A program made the position numbers and the translations under genes. A stretch of 57,922 bases of DNA from Salipiger mucosus DSM 16094 (GTDB lineage: Bacteria; Pseudomonadota; Alphaproteobacteria; Rhodobacterales; Rhodobacteraceae), in NCBI RefSeq assembly GCF_000442255.1, contig NZ_KE557275.1, forward strand, positions 492,993 to 550,914, in the 5' to 3' direction. This document shows positions 10,267 to 18,924 of this stretch, piece after piece. The notes under the pieces are model-generated. The model made no database searches, had not been told where the DNA came from, and saw only the letters and a program-made list of their open reading frames with translations. Position 1 is the first letter of the stretch, and the number at the start of each line of letters is the position of its first letter.

Positions 10267-11097
10267 TCAGGCCGCGCGCAGCCCCAGGATCTCGCGCGCC
10301 TGCGCGGCACTCGCCACCGGGCGCTCGTATTTCTCGCAAAGCGCCACCGCCCGCTCGACCAGCGCCGCGTTCGAGGGCGCCAGCGTGTCGCGGTCCAGCC
10401 GGATGTTGTCCTCCAGCCCGGTGCGCGTGTGCCCGCCCGCGGCGATGCACCACTCGTTCACCTCGATCTGGTGCCGCCCGATCCCGGCCGCGCACCATTC
10501 GGCGTCCGGCGCCAGCCGCGCCACCGTCTTGCGGTAGTAGTCGAAGACCTCGCGGTCGCAGGGCATGGCGTTCTTCACGCCCATCACGAACTGGACATAG
10601 AGCTTGCCGGGGATCCGCCCGTCGGCGTTCATCTCGGCGGCCTTGAAGATGTGGCTCAGGTCGAAGGCCTCGATCTCGGGCTTTATCCCGTAGGTCTTCA
10701 TCTCCGAGGCCAGCCAGTCCACGAGATCCGGCGGATTCTCGTAGACCCGCGTGGGGAAGTTGTTCGATCCCACCGAGAGCGAGGCCATGTCCGGCCGCAG
10801 CGGCAGCATGCCGCCGCGCGTCCTGCCCGCCCCCGACCGGCCGCCGGTCGAGAGCTGCACGATCATGCCGGGGCAGTGCTTGCGCAGCCCCTCGACGAGG
10901 CGCCCGAACCTCTCGGGGTCCGCGCTCGGCGTCTCGTCGTCGTTGCGCACGTGGGCATGGCAGATGGTGGCGCCGGCCTCGAAGGCGGCCTGCGCGCTCT
11001 CGACCTGTTCCTCGACGGTGATCGGCACCGCCGGGTTGTCGGCCTTGCGCGGCAGCGAGCCGGTGATGGCGATGCAGATGATGCAGGGTTTGCTCAT
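10267..11097 (-). CDS. Beta-keto acid cleavage enzyme (BKACE, DUF849 family)
   Basis: A 276-aa BKACE/DUF849 protein. Members condense a beta-keto acid with acetyl-CoA and split it to acetoacetate and a new acyl-CoA, using a zinc ion. Visible features are the HxH metal ligands in GATICHAHVRN, the QLSTGGRSG block, and the SVGSNNFPTRVYEN and GLEDNIRL segments. It is the last gene of the protocatechuate operon, 8 nt after pcaG. In that context the likely substrate is beta-ketoadipate, which would give succinyl-CoA and acetoacetate and replace the PcaIJ/PcaF steps. The family is firm; the substrate is inference. Confidence 0.88.
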   Translation of the reverse strand: MSKPCIICIAITGSLPRKADNPAVPITVEEQVESAQAAFEAGATICHAHVRNDDETPSADPERFGRLVEGLRKHCPGMIVQLSTGGRSGAGRTRGGMLPLRPDMASLSVGSNNFPTRVYENPPDLVDWLASEMKTYGIKPEIEAFDLSHIFKAAEMNADGRIPGKLYVQFVMGVKNAMPCDREVFDYYRKTVARLAPDAEWCAAGIGRHQIEVNEWCIAAGGHTRTGLEDNIRLDRDTLAPSNAALVERAVALCEKYERPVASAAQAREILGLRAA

Positions 11098-11105
11098 GAG
11101 GCCCC

Positions 11106-11726
11106 TCAGATGTCGAAGAAGACGGTTTCACCCGCGCCCTGGAGGCGGATGTCGAAGCGGTAGGCCTGCCCCTCCGCGCGCTCGTCGCGCGCGGCGACCA
11201 GTGTGGCGCGGCGGTCCTCCCACTCGATGCCGGTCAGCACCGGGTCGGCGGCATTGGCCTCGGCCTCGTCGGCGAAGTAGAGCCGCGTGTTCAGCCCGAT
11301 GTTGATGCCCCGCGCCACGATCCACAGGTTGATGTGCGGCGCGTGCACGCGGCCGTCGGCACCGGTCACGGCGCCCGGCTTCACGGTCTCGAAGCGCCAC
11401 TCGCCGCTCTCGAAGTCGGTGATGACGCGGCCCCAGCCGCGAAAGCCCGCCTCGACCTCGCCGGGGTGCTCGGGGTGGGCATAGACGCCCGCCGCGTTGG
11501 CCTGCCAGGCCTCCAGCAGCACGTCCTTGACCGGCGCGCCCATGCCGTCGATCACCGTGCCCGTCACGGTGATCCGCTCGCCCGCGGCGTTCGGCCCGGC
11601 GATGTCCCAGCCCAGCTCGCGCTCGTAGATGTCGAAGCCCGCGGCGCCCGGCGCCAGCCCGATGTGCACGTAGGGCCCCGCCGTCTGCGAGGCGCTCTCG
11701 CGCAGGTACTCCAGTTTCTGCACCAT
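11106..11726 (-). CDS. pcaG: Protocatechuate 3,4-dioxygenase alpha subunit
   Basis: A 206-aa alpha subunit of the intradiol ring-cleaving dioxygenase that opens protocatechuate to beta-carboxymuconate. The aromatic-dioxygenase barrel is seen in GTVIDGMGAPVKDVLLEAWQ, HAPHINLWIVARGINIGL and the C-terminal YRFDIRLQG. Unlike the beta subunit it lacks the full Tyr/Tyr/His/His iron set, as expected. Starts at ATG 11726, 10 nt after the pcaH stop. Confidence 0.95.
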   Translation of the reverse strand: MVQKLEYLRESASQTAGPYVHIGLAPGAAGFDIYERELGWDIAGPNAAGERITVTGTVIDGMGAPVKDVLLEAWQANAAGVYAHPEHPGEVEAGFRGWGRVITDFESGEWRFETVKPGAVTGADGRVHAPHINLWIVARGINIGLNTRLYFADEAEANAADPVLTGIEWEDRRATLVAARDERAEGQAYRFDIRLQGAGETVFFDI

Positions 11727-11736
11727 GCTCTCCTCC

Positions 11737-12489
11737 TCAGTTGCCCTCGGGCCGGTTCTCGAACAGCGTCGAGCGGCGCCCGCGCAGCACGATGTCGAAT
11801 TTCCACGCCATCGCGTCCATCGGCACGGTGGCGTTCATGTCCATCTTCGCGATCAGCTGCCCGATGGCGGCCTGGTCGGGGATCGTGTTCACGATGGGGC
11901 AGGTCGCGATCAGCGGATCGCCCTCGAAGTAGAGCTGCGTGATCAGCCGCTGCGAGAACGAGTGCCCGAAGACCGAGACGTGGATATGCGCCGGCCGCCA
12001 CGAGTTCACGTAGTTCCGCCAGGGATAGGCGCCCGGCTTGATCGTGCGGAAGACGTAATAGCCGTTCTCGTCCGTCAGCGTCCGCCCGCAGCCGCCGAAG
12101 TTGGGGTCGATCGGCGCGAGGTAGGTGTCCTTCTTGTGGCGATACCGCCCGCCCGCGTTGGCCTGCCAGATCTCGACCAGCGTGTTCGGCACCGGCCGCG
12201 CGTTCTCGTCCAGCACCCGCCCGTGCAGGATCATGCGCGGCCCGATGGGCAGCCCGTCCTGCGCGTAGTTGGTGATGAGGTCGTTGTCGCCCGGCTGCAG
12301 GTCGCCGTGGCCGAAGGTCGGCCCGGTGATCTCGCCCGGCCCCTGGTCCAGCGAGATGAGCGAACAGCGCGGGCTGCGCATCACGCTCGTCTTGTAGATC
12401 GGCGTATGCGCCGGGGGCTGCAGATCGCGGTCGCGCTGGTAGTACTCGGCCGGCGCGCCGGCCCCGTGTCCCTTCAGTGCCCCGGTCAT
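11737..12489 (-). CDS. pcaH: Protocatechuate 3,4-dioxygenase beta subunit
   Basis: A 250-aa catalytic (iron-binding) subunit. The Fe(III) ligands can be read off by comparison with the Pseudomonas enzyme: Tyr in GGRYRHKKD, Tyr in GAYPWRN, and the two His of [13 protein letters not shown]. The start overlaps the pcaC stop by a few bases. Together with PcaG it forms the alpha-beta oligomer in the cytoplasm. Confidence 0.96.
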   Translation of the reverse strand: MTGALKGHGAGAPAEYYQRDRDLQPPAHTPIYKTSVMRSPRCSLISLDQGPGEITGPTFGHGDLQPGDNDLITNYAQDGLPIGPRMILHGRVLDENARPVPNTLVEIWQANAGGRYRHKKDTYLAPIDPNFGGCGRTLTDENGYYVFRTIKPGAYPWRNYVNSWRPAHIHVSVFGHSFSQRLITQLYFEGDPLIATCPIVNTIPDQAAIGQLIAKMDMNATVPMDAMAWKFDIVLRGRRSTLFENRPEGN

Positions 12490-12875
12490 GCCTGCGCCTC
12501 CGATGCGTCCAGCTCGGCCCAGACCTGCTTGGCCAGCTTGATGGCGTGGTTCGCCTTCGGCACCCCGGCATAGACCGCGACGTGCTGAAAGGCCTCCATG
12601 ATGTCGCTGCGCGAGGCCCCGGTCCGCGTCGCCGCGCGGACGTGCATGGGGATCTCCTCGAAGTTGCCCGTCCCCGCCAGCAGCGCCAGCGTCAGCATCG
12701 ACCGTTCCCGGCGCGGGATCGCGTCCGAGGCCCAGACGTTCCCCCAGGCGCTTTCCGTGATGAGCGTCTGGAACGGCACGTCGTAGTCCGTCTTGGCCGC
12801 CTCGGCGCGGTCCACGTGGGCATCGCCCAGCACGGCCCGGCGCACGGTCATGCCGTCTGCATATCTGTCTGTCAT
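12486..12875 (-). CDS. pcaC: 4-Carboxymuconolactone decarboxylase
   Basis: A 129-aa carboxymuconolactone decarboxylase (AhpD-like fold). The start at ATG 12875 (MTDRYADGM) was chosen for the GGGAGG immediately upstream; the longer frame has no such site. Family features: core [20 protein letters not shown] and [19 protein letters not shown]. It is the first gene of the operon here, directly divergent from pcaQ, where many Roseobacter operons have pcaD; neither pcaD nor pcaB is present in this window. Confidence 0.94.
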   Translation of the reverse strand: MTDRYADGMTVRRAVLGDAHVDRAEAAKTDYDVPFQTLITESAWGNVWASDAIPRRERSMLTLALLAGTGNFEEIPMHVRAATRTGASRSDIMEAFQHVAVYAGVPKANHAIKLAKQVWAELDASEAQA

Positions 12876-12966
12876 GACGCCTCCCTTGTCAGGTCGCATC
12901 ATCGATCAACCGAATGCGCATGTAAAATGACTTATCATCCGTCTTTCTTGTCCATATGGTAATGCA

Positions 12967-13893
12967 ATGCTGGACCGACGCATCAAGCTGCGCCATCTCG
13001 AGGCCTTCACCACCATCGCGCGCATGGGCTCGCTCAAGGCCGCCTGCGCCGAGCTGCACCTGACGCAGCCGGCGCTCTCCAAGACGCTGAAGGAGCTCGA
13101 GGGCATCCTCGGCGCGCGGCTTCTGGACCGCGACCGGGGCGGGGCGCGCGTCACCCCCGAGGGGCGCGTCTTTCTCGAGTACGCGGGCATGAGCCTCGCC
13201 GCCCTGCGCCGCGGGGTCGAGGGCGTGGGCGCCCTGCGCGGCACCGGGGCCATGCCGCTGCGCGTGGGCACGCTGCCCTCGGTCGCGGCGCATCTCATGC
13301 CGGGCGCCGTCACGCGCCTGCGCGAGATGGCGCCCGATGTCATGGTCACCCTGCGCGACGGCCCGCACGCCCAGCTCGTGGCCGAGCTGCGCGAGGGCGC
13401 GCTCGACCTCGTGATCGGCCGGCAGGGCGCGCCCGAGACCATGCAGGGCGTCAGCTTCACCCAGCTCTACATGGAACACGTGGTCTGCGTCGTCCGCCCC
13501 GGCCATCCGCTGGCCGGGCGCCGCGTCACGGTCGAGGCCCTCGCGGACTGGCCGGTGATCTACCCGCCGCCCCGCGCCGCGATCCGGCCTCTGGTCGACC
13601 GCTGGCTCATCGCGCAGGGGGCGGGGCCGCTGGGCGACCGCGTCGAAAGCGTCTCGGGCGCCTTCGGCCGCAACCACACGGCGGCGACCGACAGCGTCTG
13701 GATCATCTCCGAGGGCGTCGTCGCCCGCGACCTCGCCGAGGGGCGGCTGGTCCGCCTGCCGCTCGACATGGCGGCGACGGCCGGGCCCGTCGGCCTCATG
13801 GCCCGCCCGCAGGAGGCGCCCTCGCAGGCCCGGCAGATCTTCGAGCAGGCCGTCGTCCTGACCGCCCAGGCGCTCGCCGGAAACCCGTCCTGA
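12967..13893 (+). CDS. pcaQ: LysR-family regulator of the pca operon
   Basis: A 308-aa LysR-type regulator: N-terminal helix-turn-helix (MLDRRIKLRHLEAFTTIA ... TQPALSKTLKELE) and a C-terminal effector domain. Divergence from pcaC with a 91-bp intergenic region, and the order relative to pcaC-pcaH-pcaG, identify it as PcaQ, which in Agrobacterium and Sinorhizobium activates pca genes in response to beta-carboxymuconolactone-type intermediates. The gap includes an ATGCGCAT palindrome (about 12915-12922), but I cannot see the rhizobial PcaQ box in it. Confidence 0.9.
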   Translation: MLDRRIKLRHLEAFTTIARMGSLKAACAELHLTQPALSKTLKELEGILGARLLDRDRGGARVTPEGRVFLEYAGMSLAALRRGVEGVGALRGTGAMPLRVGTLPSVAAHLMPGAVTRLREMAPDVMVTLRDGPHAQLVAELREGALDLVIGRQGAPETMQGVSFTQLYMEHVVCVVRPGHPLAGRRVTVEALADWPVIYPPPRAAIRPLVDRWLIAQGAGPLGDRVESVSGAFGRNHTAATDSVWIISEGVVARDLAEGRLVRLPLDMAATAGPVGLMARPQEAPSQARQIFEQAVVLTAQALAGNPS

Positions 13894-14026
13894 GCGGCCC
13901 GCGCGAATCATCCACAAATCCACAGCCCCGATCTTGGACAAGTCGCAAAGGAGTCCACAACTTATTGCGGTTGTCGCAAACATTTCGCTTTACAGGGTGC
14001 AGCAGCCACAGGCACGATATGTGGTA

Positions 14027-14054
14027 AGGAGAGGGGCTAACCTTCCCATCTCCT
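14027..14054. promoter_or_regulatory. Imperfect palindrome upstream of the ybjN-like gene
   Basis: AGGAGA and TCTCCT arms enclose GGG/CCC in the 227-bp gap between pcaQ and the YbjN gene (13894-14120). It could be an operator or a leader hairpin. The same gap is AT-rich around 13905-13985 and contains TCATCCACA, one mismatch from a DnaA box, which I do not interpret. Confidence 0.3.
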
Positions 14055-14120
14055 AGAGCAGGCACCTAGCCGTTGGGGCTCTGCCCAGCCCTGATCGCTA
14101 CAACCATAAAGAGGTGGCGC

Positions 14121-14621
14121 ATGGCCCTGACAGAAGAGTTCCTGAGCGACGAGATTCACCCCATCGACATCGTCGAGACGCTGGCCGAACACCACGAGTG
14201 GGACTTCGACCGCGTCGCCGAGGACCAGATCGCAATGGCGGTCGAAGGCCAGTGGCGCACCTACTCGATCACCCTCGCATGGTCGCCCTACGACGAGACG
14301 CTGCGCCTCATCTGCTCCTTCGAGATGGAGCCCCCCGAGGACGCGATGAGCGAGCTATACGCCGGGCTCAACGCCGTCAACGACCGGTGCTGGGCGGGCT
14401 CCTTCAGCTACTGGGCCGAGCCGAAGCTCATGGTCTACCGCTACGGCCTCGTCCTCTCGGGCGGACAGAGCGCCAGCCCCGAGCAGATCGACACCATGAT
14501 CTCGGCCGCCGTGCTCTCGTCGGAACGCTACTACCCGGCGTTCCAGCTCGTGGCATGGGCCGGCAAGACCGCCGAGGAGGCGCTGCAGATCGCCATCGCC
14601 GAGGCCTACGGCCGCGCCTGA
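14121..14621 (+). CDS. YbjN domain-containing protein
   Basis: A 166-aa YbjN-family protein (type III secretion chaperone-like fold), cytoplasmic and acidic, of unknown role; the family is linked to stress tolerance and motility in enterobacteria. ATG 14121 is preceded by AGAGGTGG at a good distance, so the in-frame extension to 14073 is unlikely. Monocistronic between pcaQ and the esterase gene. Confidence 0.85.
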   Translation: MALTEEFLSDEIHPIDIVETLAEHHEWDFDRVAEDQIAMAVEGQWRTYSITLAWSPYDETLRLICSFEMEPPEDAMSELYAGLNAVNDRCWAGSFSYWAEPKLMVYRYGLVLSGGQSASPEQIDTMISAAVLSSERYYPAFQLVAWAGKTAEEALQIAIAEAYGRA

Positions 14622-14721
14622 CCGGCGCCGGGTGACGTCGCGTCCGCGCGCAAGCATCGCTTGCCCGGTGCGCCGATTGCCCCGATCCTGACCCTGGAGG
14701 ACAACCCAGGGAGGACCAACC

Positions 14722-16152
14722 ATGAAATATCTCGCCCCGGCCACGGCACTCGCCGTGGCCGCTGCCGTTCCGGCCTTCGCGCAGCAGTCCGACGACCGGT
14801 GCACCGCCCTGCGCGATGCCGTGGTCGACGGCGCCGCCGTCACCTCGGCCCGCGTGGTGCCGGCCGGCGACACGCTGCCCGCCTACTGCGAGGTCCGCGC
14901 CACCGCCCGCCCGGCGATCTCGATCGAGGTGCGCCTGCCGATGGAGGGCTGGAACGGCAAGTTCTACCAGGCCGGCTGCGGCGGCTACTGCGGCATCCTC
15001 GGCCGCGCCGACGCCAGCGGCGGCTGGGTCAACGCCATGCGCCCCGGCCTCGAACGCGGCTACGCGACGGCGACCTCCGACAGCGGCCACCTCGGCCTTT
15101 CGGTCACCGATGCCTCCTGGGCCATGTCGAACCCCGGCGCCGAACGCGACTGGGGATGGCGCTCCATCGGCGAGACCAACCGCGTCGGCCAGGCCCTCGT
15201 CTCGGCCTTCTACGACGGTGCCGCCGCCGAGCAGGCCATCTTCCAGGGCTGCTCCACCGGCGGCCGCATGGCCCATGTCGCCGCGCAGCGCTACCCCGAG
15301 ATGTTCGACGGCATCATCTCCGGCGCCCCCGCGATGGACTACACCGGCCTCGTGGGAACCAAGATGGCCTGGCTCGTGCAGGCCAACACCGACGCCGAGG
15401 GCAACCAGATCCTCGGCCCCGGCGAAGCGGACCTCATCGGCGAGGCGGTCATGTCGCAATGCGATGCCACCGACGGCACCGAGGACGGCCTCATCGCCGA
15501 TCCCCGCGCCTGCGACATCGACCTCTCCGCGCTGGCCTGCAACGGCGAGGACGGCGAGGCCTGCCTCTCGACCGCCGAGATGGACACGCTCGAGAAATGG
15601 CGCCAGGGCCCGCGCGACTCCTCCGGCGCGCAGCTCTACCCCGGCGGCATCCCCGAGGGGTCCGAGCGCTTCTGGTGGCTCTGGCTCACCGGCAACCCGG
15701 ACGGCGCGGGCAAGCTCGTCCCGGCCTTCGTCACCGACTTCGGCCGCTACATGGCCTTCCCCACCGACCCGGGCCCCGAGTGGTCGCCGCAGGACTTCGA
15801 CTTCGAGACCGACCCCGCGCGGCTCGAGACCATGGCGCAGGTCTACAACGGCGACAGCCCCGACCTCTCGGCCTTCCGCGAGGCGGGCGGCAAGATGATC
15901 GTCTGGCACGGCTGGGCGGATTCCATCGTCACGCCCTACAAGACTGTCGAGTGGTACGAGCAGGCCGCCGAGGAAGCCGGCGGCGAGGCGGCGCTCGAGG
16001 AGAACGTCGCGCTCTTCATGATCCCCGGCCTCGACCACTGCGGCATCCTGCCCGGACAGGACGGCCTCAACGCCGCCTCGGTCGATCCCATGACCCCGAT
16101 GGAGGCATGGCTGAACGAGGGCACCCGCCCCATGTCCGTCATGGCCGAGTAG
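14722..16152 (+). CDS. Tannase/feruloyl esterase family exported hydrolase
   Basis: A 476-aa alpha/beta hydrolase with a Sec signal peptide (MKYLAPATALAVAAAVPAFA). The family hydrolyses ester bonds of hydroxycinnamates or gallates, usually outside the cytoplasm. The catalytic Ser is in GCSTGG, the Asp in WHGWADSIV and the His in GLDHCG; the Cys next to Ser and the Cys next to His form the CS-D-HC disulfide that marks this family. It lies near the protocatechuate operon, and ferulate released from plant esters is degraded through protocatechuate in known pathways, so a supply role is plausible. The exact substrate is unknown. Confidence 0.88.
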   Translation: MKYLAPATALAVAAAVPAFAQQSDDRCTALRDAVVDGAAVTSARVVPAGDTLPAYCEVRATARPAISIEVRLPMEGWNGKFYQAGCGGYCGILGRADASGGWVNAMRPGLERGYATATSDSGHLGLSVTDASWAMSNPGAERDWGWRSIGETNRVGQALVSAFYDGAAAEQAIFQGCSTGGRMAHVAAQRYPEMFDGIISGAPAMDYTGLVGTKMAWLVQANTDAEGNQILGPGEADLIGEAVMSQCDATDGTEDGLIADPRACDIDLSALACNGEDGEACLSTAEMDTLEKWRQGPRDSSGAQLYPGGIPEGSERFWWLWLTGNPDGAGKLVPAFVTDFGRYMAFPTDPGPEWSPQDFDFETDPARLETMAQVYNGDSPDLSAFREAGGKMIVWHGWADSIVTPYKTVEWYEQAAEEAGGEAALEENVALFMIPGLDHCGILPGQDGLNAASVDPMTPMEAWLNEGTRPMSVMAE

Positions 16153-16160
16153 CGCGCCAA

Positions 16161-16191
16161 AAGCCGTCCGGGGCCCGCCCCCGGACGGCTT
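16161..16191. terminator. Strong hairpin after the esterase gene
   Basis: A perfect 13-bp stem (AAGCCGTCCGGGG / CCCCGGACGGCTT) with a 5-nt loop, 8 nt after the stop codon. There is a short T run only on the reverse strand, so termination on the forward strand would depend on stem strength. Confidence 0.6.
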
Positions 16192-16243
16192 GCAACGCCC
16201 CCGCCGCCGCGTCATTCTGCCGCCCAACGCAGGGAGACGCGAC

Positions 16244-17059
16244 ATGCAGGACGGAGAAATCGCGCGCCGGGGGCTGGTGCTGCTGGGGTGCGGAAAGATG
16301 GGATCGGCCATGCTCGAGGGCTGGCTGAAACGCGGGCTTCCCCCCGCATCGGTCTGGGTCAACGACCCCAACCCCTCGGACTGGCTGCAGGCGCAGGGCG
16401 TCCACCTGAACGAGGCGCTGCCCGGCGATCCCGCCATCGTCCTCGTCGCCGTGAAGCCGCAGATGATGGCCGACGCGCTGCCCACGCTCAAGGCGCTGGG
16501 CGACGGCACCACGCTGTTCCTCTCGGTCGCGGCGGGCGTGCAGATCGCCACCTACGAATCCATGCTCGGCGCGCAGACCCCCGTGATCCGCGCCATGCCC
16601 AACACCCCCGCCGCCGTGGGGCAGGGCATCACCGCCATCGCGGGCAACCCGCAGTCCACCGAGACGCAGATGCAGATGGCCGAGGACCTGCTTTCGGCCG
16701 TGGGCGAGGTCGTCCGCCTCGAGGGCGAAGAGCAGATGGATGCCGTCACCGGCGTCTCCGGCTCCGGCCCCGCCTACGTCTTCCACATGATCGAGAGCCT
16801 CGCCAAGGCCGGCGAGGCGCAGGGCCTAGCCCCCGAGCTCGCCATGCAGCTCGCCAAGGCCACCGTCGCGGGCGCCGGCGCGCTCGCCATGCAGTCGGGC
16901 GAGGACCCGGCCCAGCTGCGCCGCAACGTGACCTCGCCCAACGGCACGACACAGGCCGGGCTCGAGGTCCTGATGGACGAGGACAAGGGCCTTCCGCCGC
17001 TGATGAAAGCCACCGTCGCCGCCGCCGCCCACCGCTCGCGGGAACTGGCCAATGGCTGA
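16244..17059 (+). CDS. proC: Pyrroline-5-carboxylate reductase
   Basis: A 271-aa NAD(P)H-dependent reductase for the last step of proline synthesis. The Rossmann motif [15 protein letters not shown] is at the N-terminus; [15 protein letters not shown] and [10 protein letters not shown] (substrate pocket) are intact, as is the dimerisation signature ending [15 protein letters not shown]. Start ATG 16244 has AGGGAGA upstream; the longer frame to 16190 is Arg-rich and unlikely. The stop overlaps the csaA start by 8 nt. Confidence 0.95.
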   Translation: MQDGEIARRGLVLLGCGKMGSAMLEGWLKRGLPPASVWVNDPNPSDWLQAQGVHLNEALPGDPAIVLVAVKPQMMADALPTLKALGDGTTLFLSVAAGVQIATYESMLGAQTPVIRAMPNTPAAVGQGITAIAGNPQSTETQMQMAEDLLSAVGEVVRLEGEEQMDAVTGVSGSGPAYVFHMIESLAKAGEAQGLAPELAMQLAKATVAGAGALAMQSGEDPAQLRRNVTSPNGTTQAGLEVLMDEDKGLPPLMKATVAAAAHRSRELANG

Positions 17060-17390
17060 GATCGGCATCGACGACTTCCTCGCGGTCGACATCCGCGTCG
17101 GGCAGGTGCTCCGCGCCGAGCCCTTCCCCGAGGCGCGCAAGCCCGCCTTCAAGCTCTGGATCGACTTCGGCCCCGAGATCGGCGAGCGCAAGTGCTCGGC
17201 CCAGATCACGGTGCACTACACGCCCGAGGCGCTGGTCGGCCGCCGCGTCATGGCGGTGGTGAACTTCCCGCCGCGCCAGATCGGCCCCTTCATGTCGGAA
17301 TGCCTCACGCTGGGCTTCTCCGACGCGGACGGCGCCATCGTCCTTGCCACGCCTGACGGGGACGTGCCGCTCGGCGCGAGGCTGCATTGA
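17052..17390 (+). CDS. CsaA-like tRNA-binding (EMAP/OB-fold) protein
   Basis: A 112-aa stand-alone tRNA-binding domain of the CsaA type. Signature parts are [31 protein letters not shown] and [20 protein letters not shown]. In Bacillus CsaA has chaperone-like activity; the physiological partner in alphaproteobacteria is not known. It overlaps proC at its start and the next gene at its end, so it is cotranslated with both. Confidence 0.9.
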   Translation: MAEIGIDDFLAVDIRVGQVLRAEPFPEARKPAFKLWIDFGPEIGERKCSAQITVHYTPEALVGRRVMAVVNFPPRQIGPFMSECLTLGFSDADGAIVLATPDGDVPLGARLH

Positions 17391-18346
17391 GCCGCGTCCT
17401 CATCGCCCGCAACCTGCCGCCCGCCGTCGTCGACGAGGCGCGCGCGCTTTTCGACGTCACCTACCGCGACCGCCCCGAGCCGCTTAGCCATGACGAAAAG
17501 GTGGCTGCCCTGCGCGACCACGACGGCGTGCTGATGTCGCTCGGCGACAGCTTCCCGGCCGAGGTCTTCGAGGCGGCGGGCACGCCCCGCGCCCGGATTC
17601 TCGCGAACTTCGGGGTGGGCTACAATCACATCGACGTCGCCGCCGCGCAGGCGGCCGGGCTGGTGGTCACCAACACGCCCGGCGCCGTCACCGACGCCAC
17701 CGCCGACATCGGCATGACGCTCATGCTCATGACCTGCCGCCGCGCCGCCGAGGGCGAGCGTCTCGTCCGCGCAGGCGACTGGCAGGGCTGGCACCCGGTC
17801 GAGATGCTGGGCCTGCACATGACCGGCAAGACCGTCGGCATCCTCGGGATGGGCCGCATCGGGCAGGCCATCGCGCGGCGCTGTCACTACGGCTTCGGCA
17901 TGTCCGTGGCCTATTCCAGCCGCTCGGAAAAAGACCTCGACTTCCCGGCCACCCGCCATGCCTCGCCCGAGGCGCTGGCGGCCGAAGTCGACGTCCTCGC
18001 CGTGGCCGTGCCGGGCAGCCCGCAGACCAGGCACATGGTGAACGCCGAGGTCCTCGCGGCGATGAAGCCCACGGCGCATATCGTGAACATCTCGCGCGGC
18101 GACGTCATCGACGAGGCGGCGCTGATCTCGGCGCTGCAATCGGGGAAGATCGCGGGCGCGGGCCTCGACGTCTACGAGAACGAGCCGCAGGTGCCCGAGG
18201 CGCTGCGCGCGCTCGACAACGTCACGCTGCTGCCCCACCTCGGCACCGCCACGCTGGAGGTGCGCGAGGACATGGGCCGCATGGCGGTCGAGAACCTGCG
18301 CGCCTTCTTCGCCGGCGAGGAGGTTCCGAACCCGGTCACCGGCTGA
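17387..18346 (+). CDS. D-2-hydroxyacid dehydrogenase (glyoxylate/hydroxypyruvate reductase type)
   Basis: A 319-aa NAD(P)-dependent reductase of the D-2-hydroxyacid family. The nucleotide site is [13 protein letters not shown]; the catalytic triad is Arg in [10 protein letters not shown], Glu in DVYENEPQ and His in [18 protein letters not shown] marks the substrate-side hinge. The start is TTG 17387, overlapping the stop of the csaA-like gene as TTGA, the same coupling seen for the EIIA gene at 3063. Glyoxylate or hydroxypyruvate are the commonest substrates for close family members. Confidence 0.9.
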   Translation: MSRVLIARNLPPAVVDEARALFDVTYRDRPEPLSHDEKVAALRDHDGVLMSLGDSFPAEVFEAAGTPRARILANFGVGYNHIDVAAAQAAGLVVTNTPGAVTDATADIGMTLMLMTCRRAAEGERLVRAGDWQGWHPVEMLGLHMTGKTVGILGMGRIGQAIARRCHYGFGMSVAYSSRSEKDLDFPATRHASPEALAAEVDVLAVAVPGSPQTRHMVNAEVLAAMKPTAHIVNISRGDVIDEAALISALQSGKIAGAGLDVYENEPQVPEALRALDNVTLLPHLGTATLEVREDMGRMAVENLRAFFAGEEVPNPVTG

Positions 18347-18369
18347 CGGTGGCGCTCATGCCGGGGCGC

Positions 18370-18624
18370 TCACACCTCGGGGGCGTCGCGCGGCGGGATC
18401 AACCCGTAGTCGCCGGGCTTGTGGCGGGGCTCCCAGCTCGGGTCCTGATTCTTCACGTAGCGTGAGACCACCCAGGCCGAGGGCCAGGCCATGACCAGCC
18501 CGACGACGCCCGCGCCGACGAACCACCAGGCGTTGTAGATGCCAAGGCTCATGAAGACGATGATCAGCGTTCCGGCGATGCCGGTCGCGCTGAGCAGCAT
18601 GAGGAAAAGGGCGAAACGGTCCAT
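18370..18624 (-). CDS. Small two-TM membrane protein
   Basis: An 84-aa protein (MDRFALFLML...) with hydrophobic stretches at about residues 6-27 and 33-55 and a polar tail rich in Pro and charged residues. ATG 18624 has a GGAGG site directly upstream; the longer frame to 18879 would run through the small gene described next and is not credible. Function unknown. Confidence 0.75.
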   Translation of the reverse strand: MDRFALFLMLLSATGIAGTLIIVFMSLGIYNAWWFVGAGVVGLVMAWPSAWVVSRYVKNQDPSWEPRHKPGDYGLIPPRDAPEV

Positions 18625-18677
18625 GACGGTCCTCCTTTCACCGGCAAAACGCGCGGCGAAAGGGCCCGGTTCCGCCG

Positions 18678-18848
18678 TCAGAGCGGGCCGCGCTTTTCCA
18701 GTCGTGCCTTGATGTGCGCGATGTCCGAGGCGTTGTAGCCTTGGGTCATATCGTCGAGCGGGGCCACACGCCGCGCTCGCAGTGCCGCTCCGATGCCCAC
18801 GACGCAGACGACGAGGGCAGCAATTCCGGCCAGGATCTGTGACAGCAT
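18678..18848 (-). CDS. 56-aa single-TM protein
   Basis: A small gene below the usual ORF length cut-off, found by translating the region upstream of the 84-aa gene. ATG at 18848-18846 has GGAGGGG 3 nt upstream; the product begins MLSQILAGIAALVVCVVGIG and ends in a charged helix (DIAHIKARLEKRGPL). One hydrophobic segment at residues 2-22 is followed by Arg-rich residues, so the N-terminus is probably periplasmic. It precedes the 84-aa membrane gene by 53 nt on the same strand; the two may be cotranscribed. Confidence 0.65.
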   Translation of the reverse strand: MLSQILAGIAALVVCVVGIGAALRARRVAPLDDMTQGYNASDIAHIKARLEKRGPL

Positions 18849-18924
18849 GGGTCCCCTCCGTCGCGAAAGCCCTTGTCAACGCCCCTGCACCCCCTTGGTT
18901 CCCCCGGGGCGCGCGGTTTCGCGC

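Noticed and set aside
13905-13985. Replication origin or DnaA box cluster in the gap after pcaQ
   Set aside because: Only one near-match to a DnaA box and no origin-linked genes.
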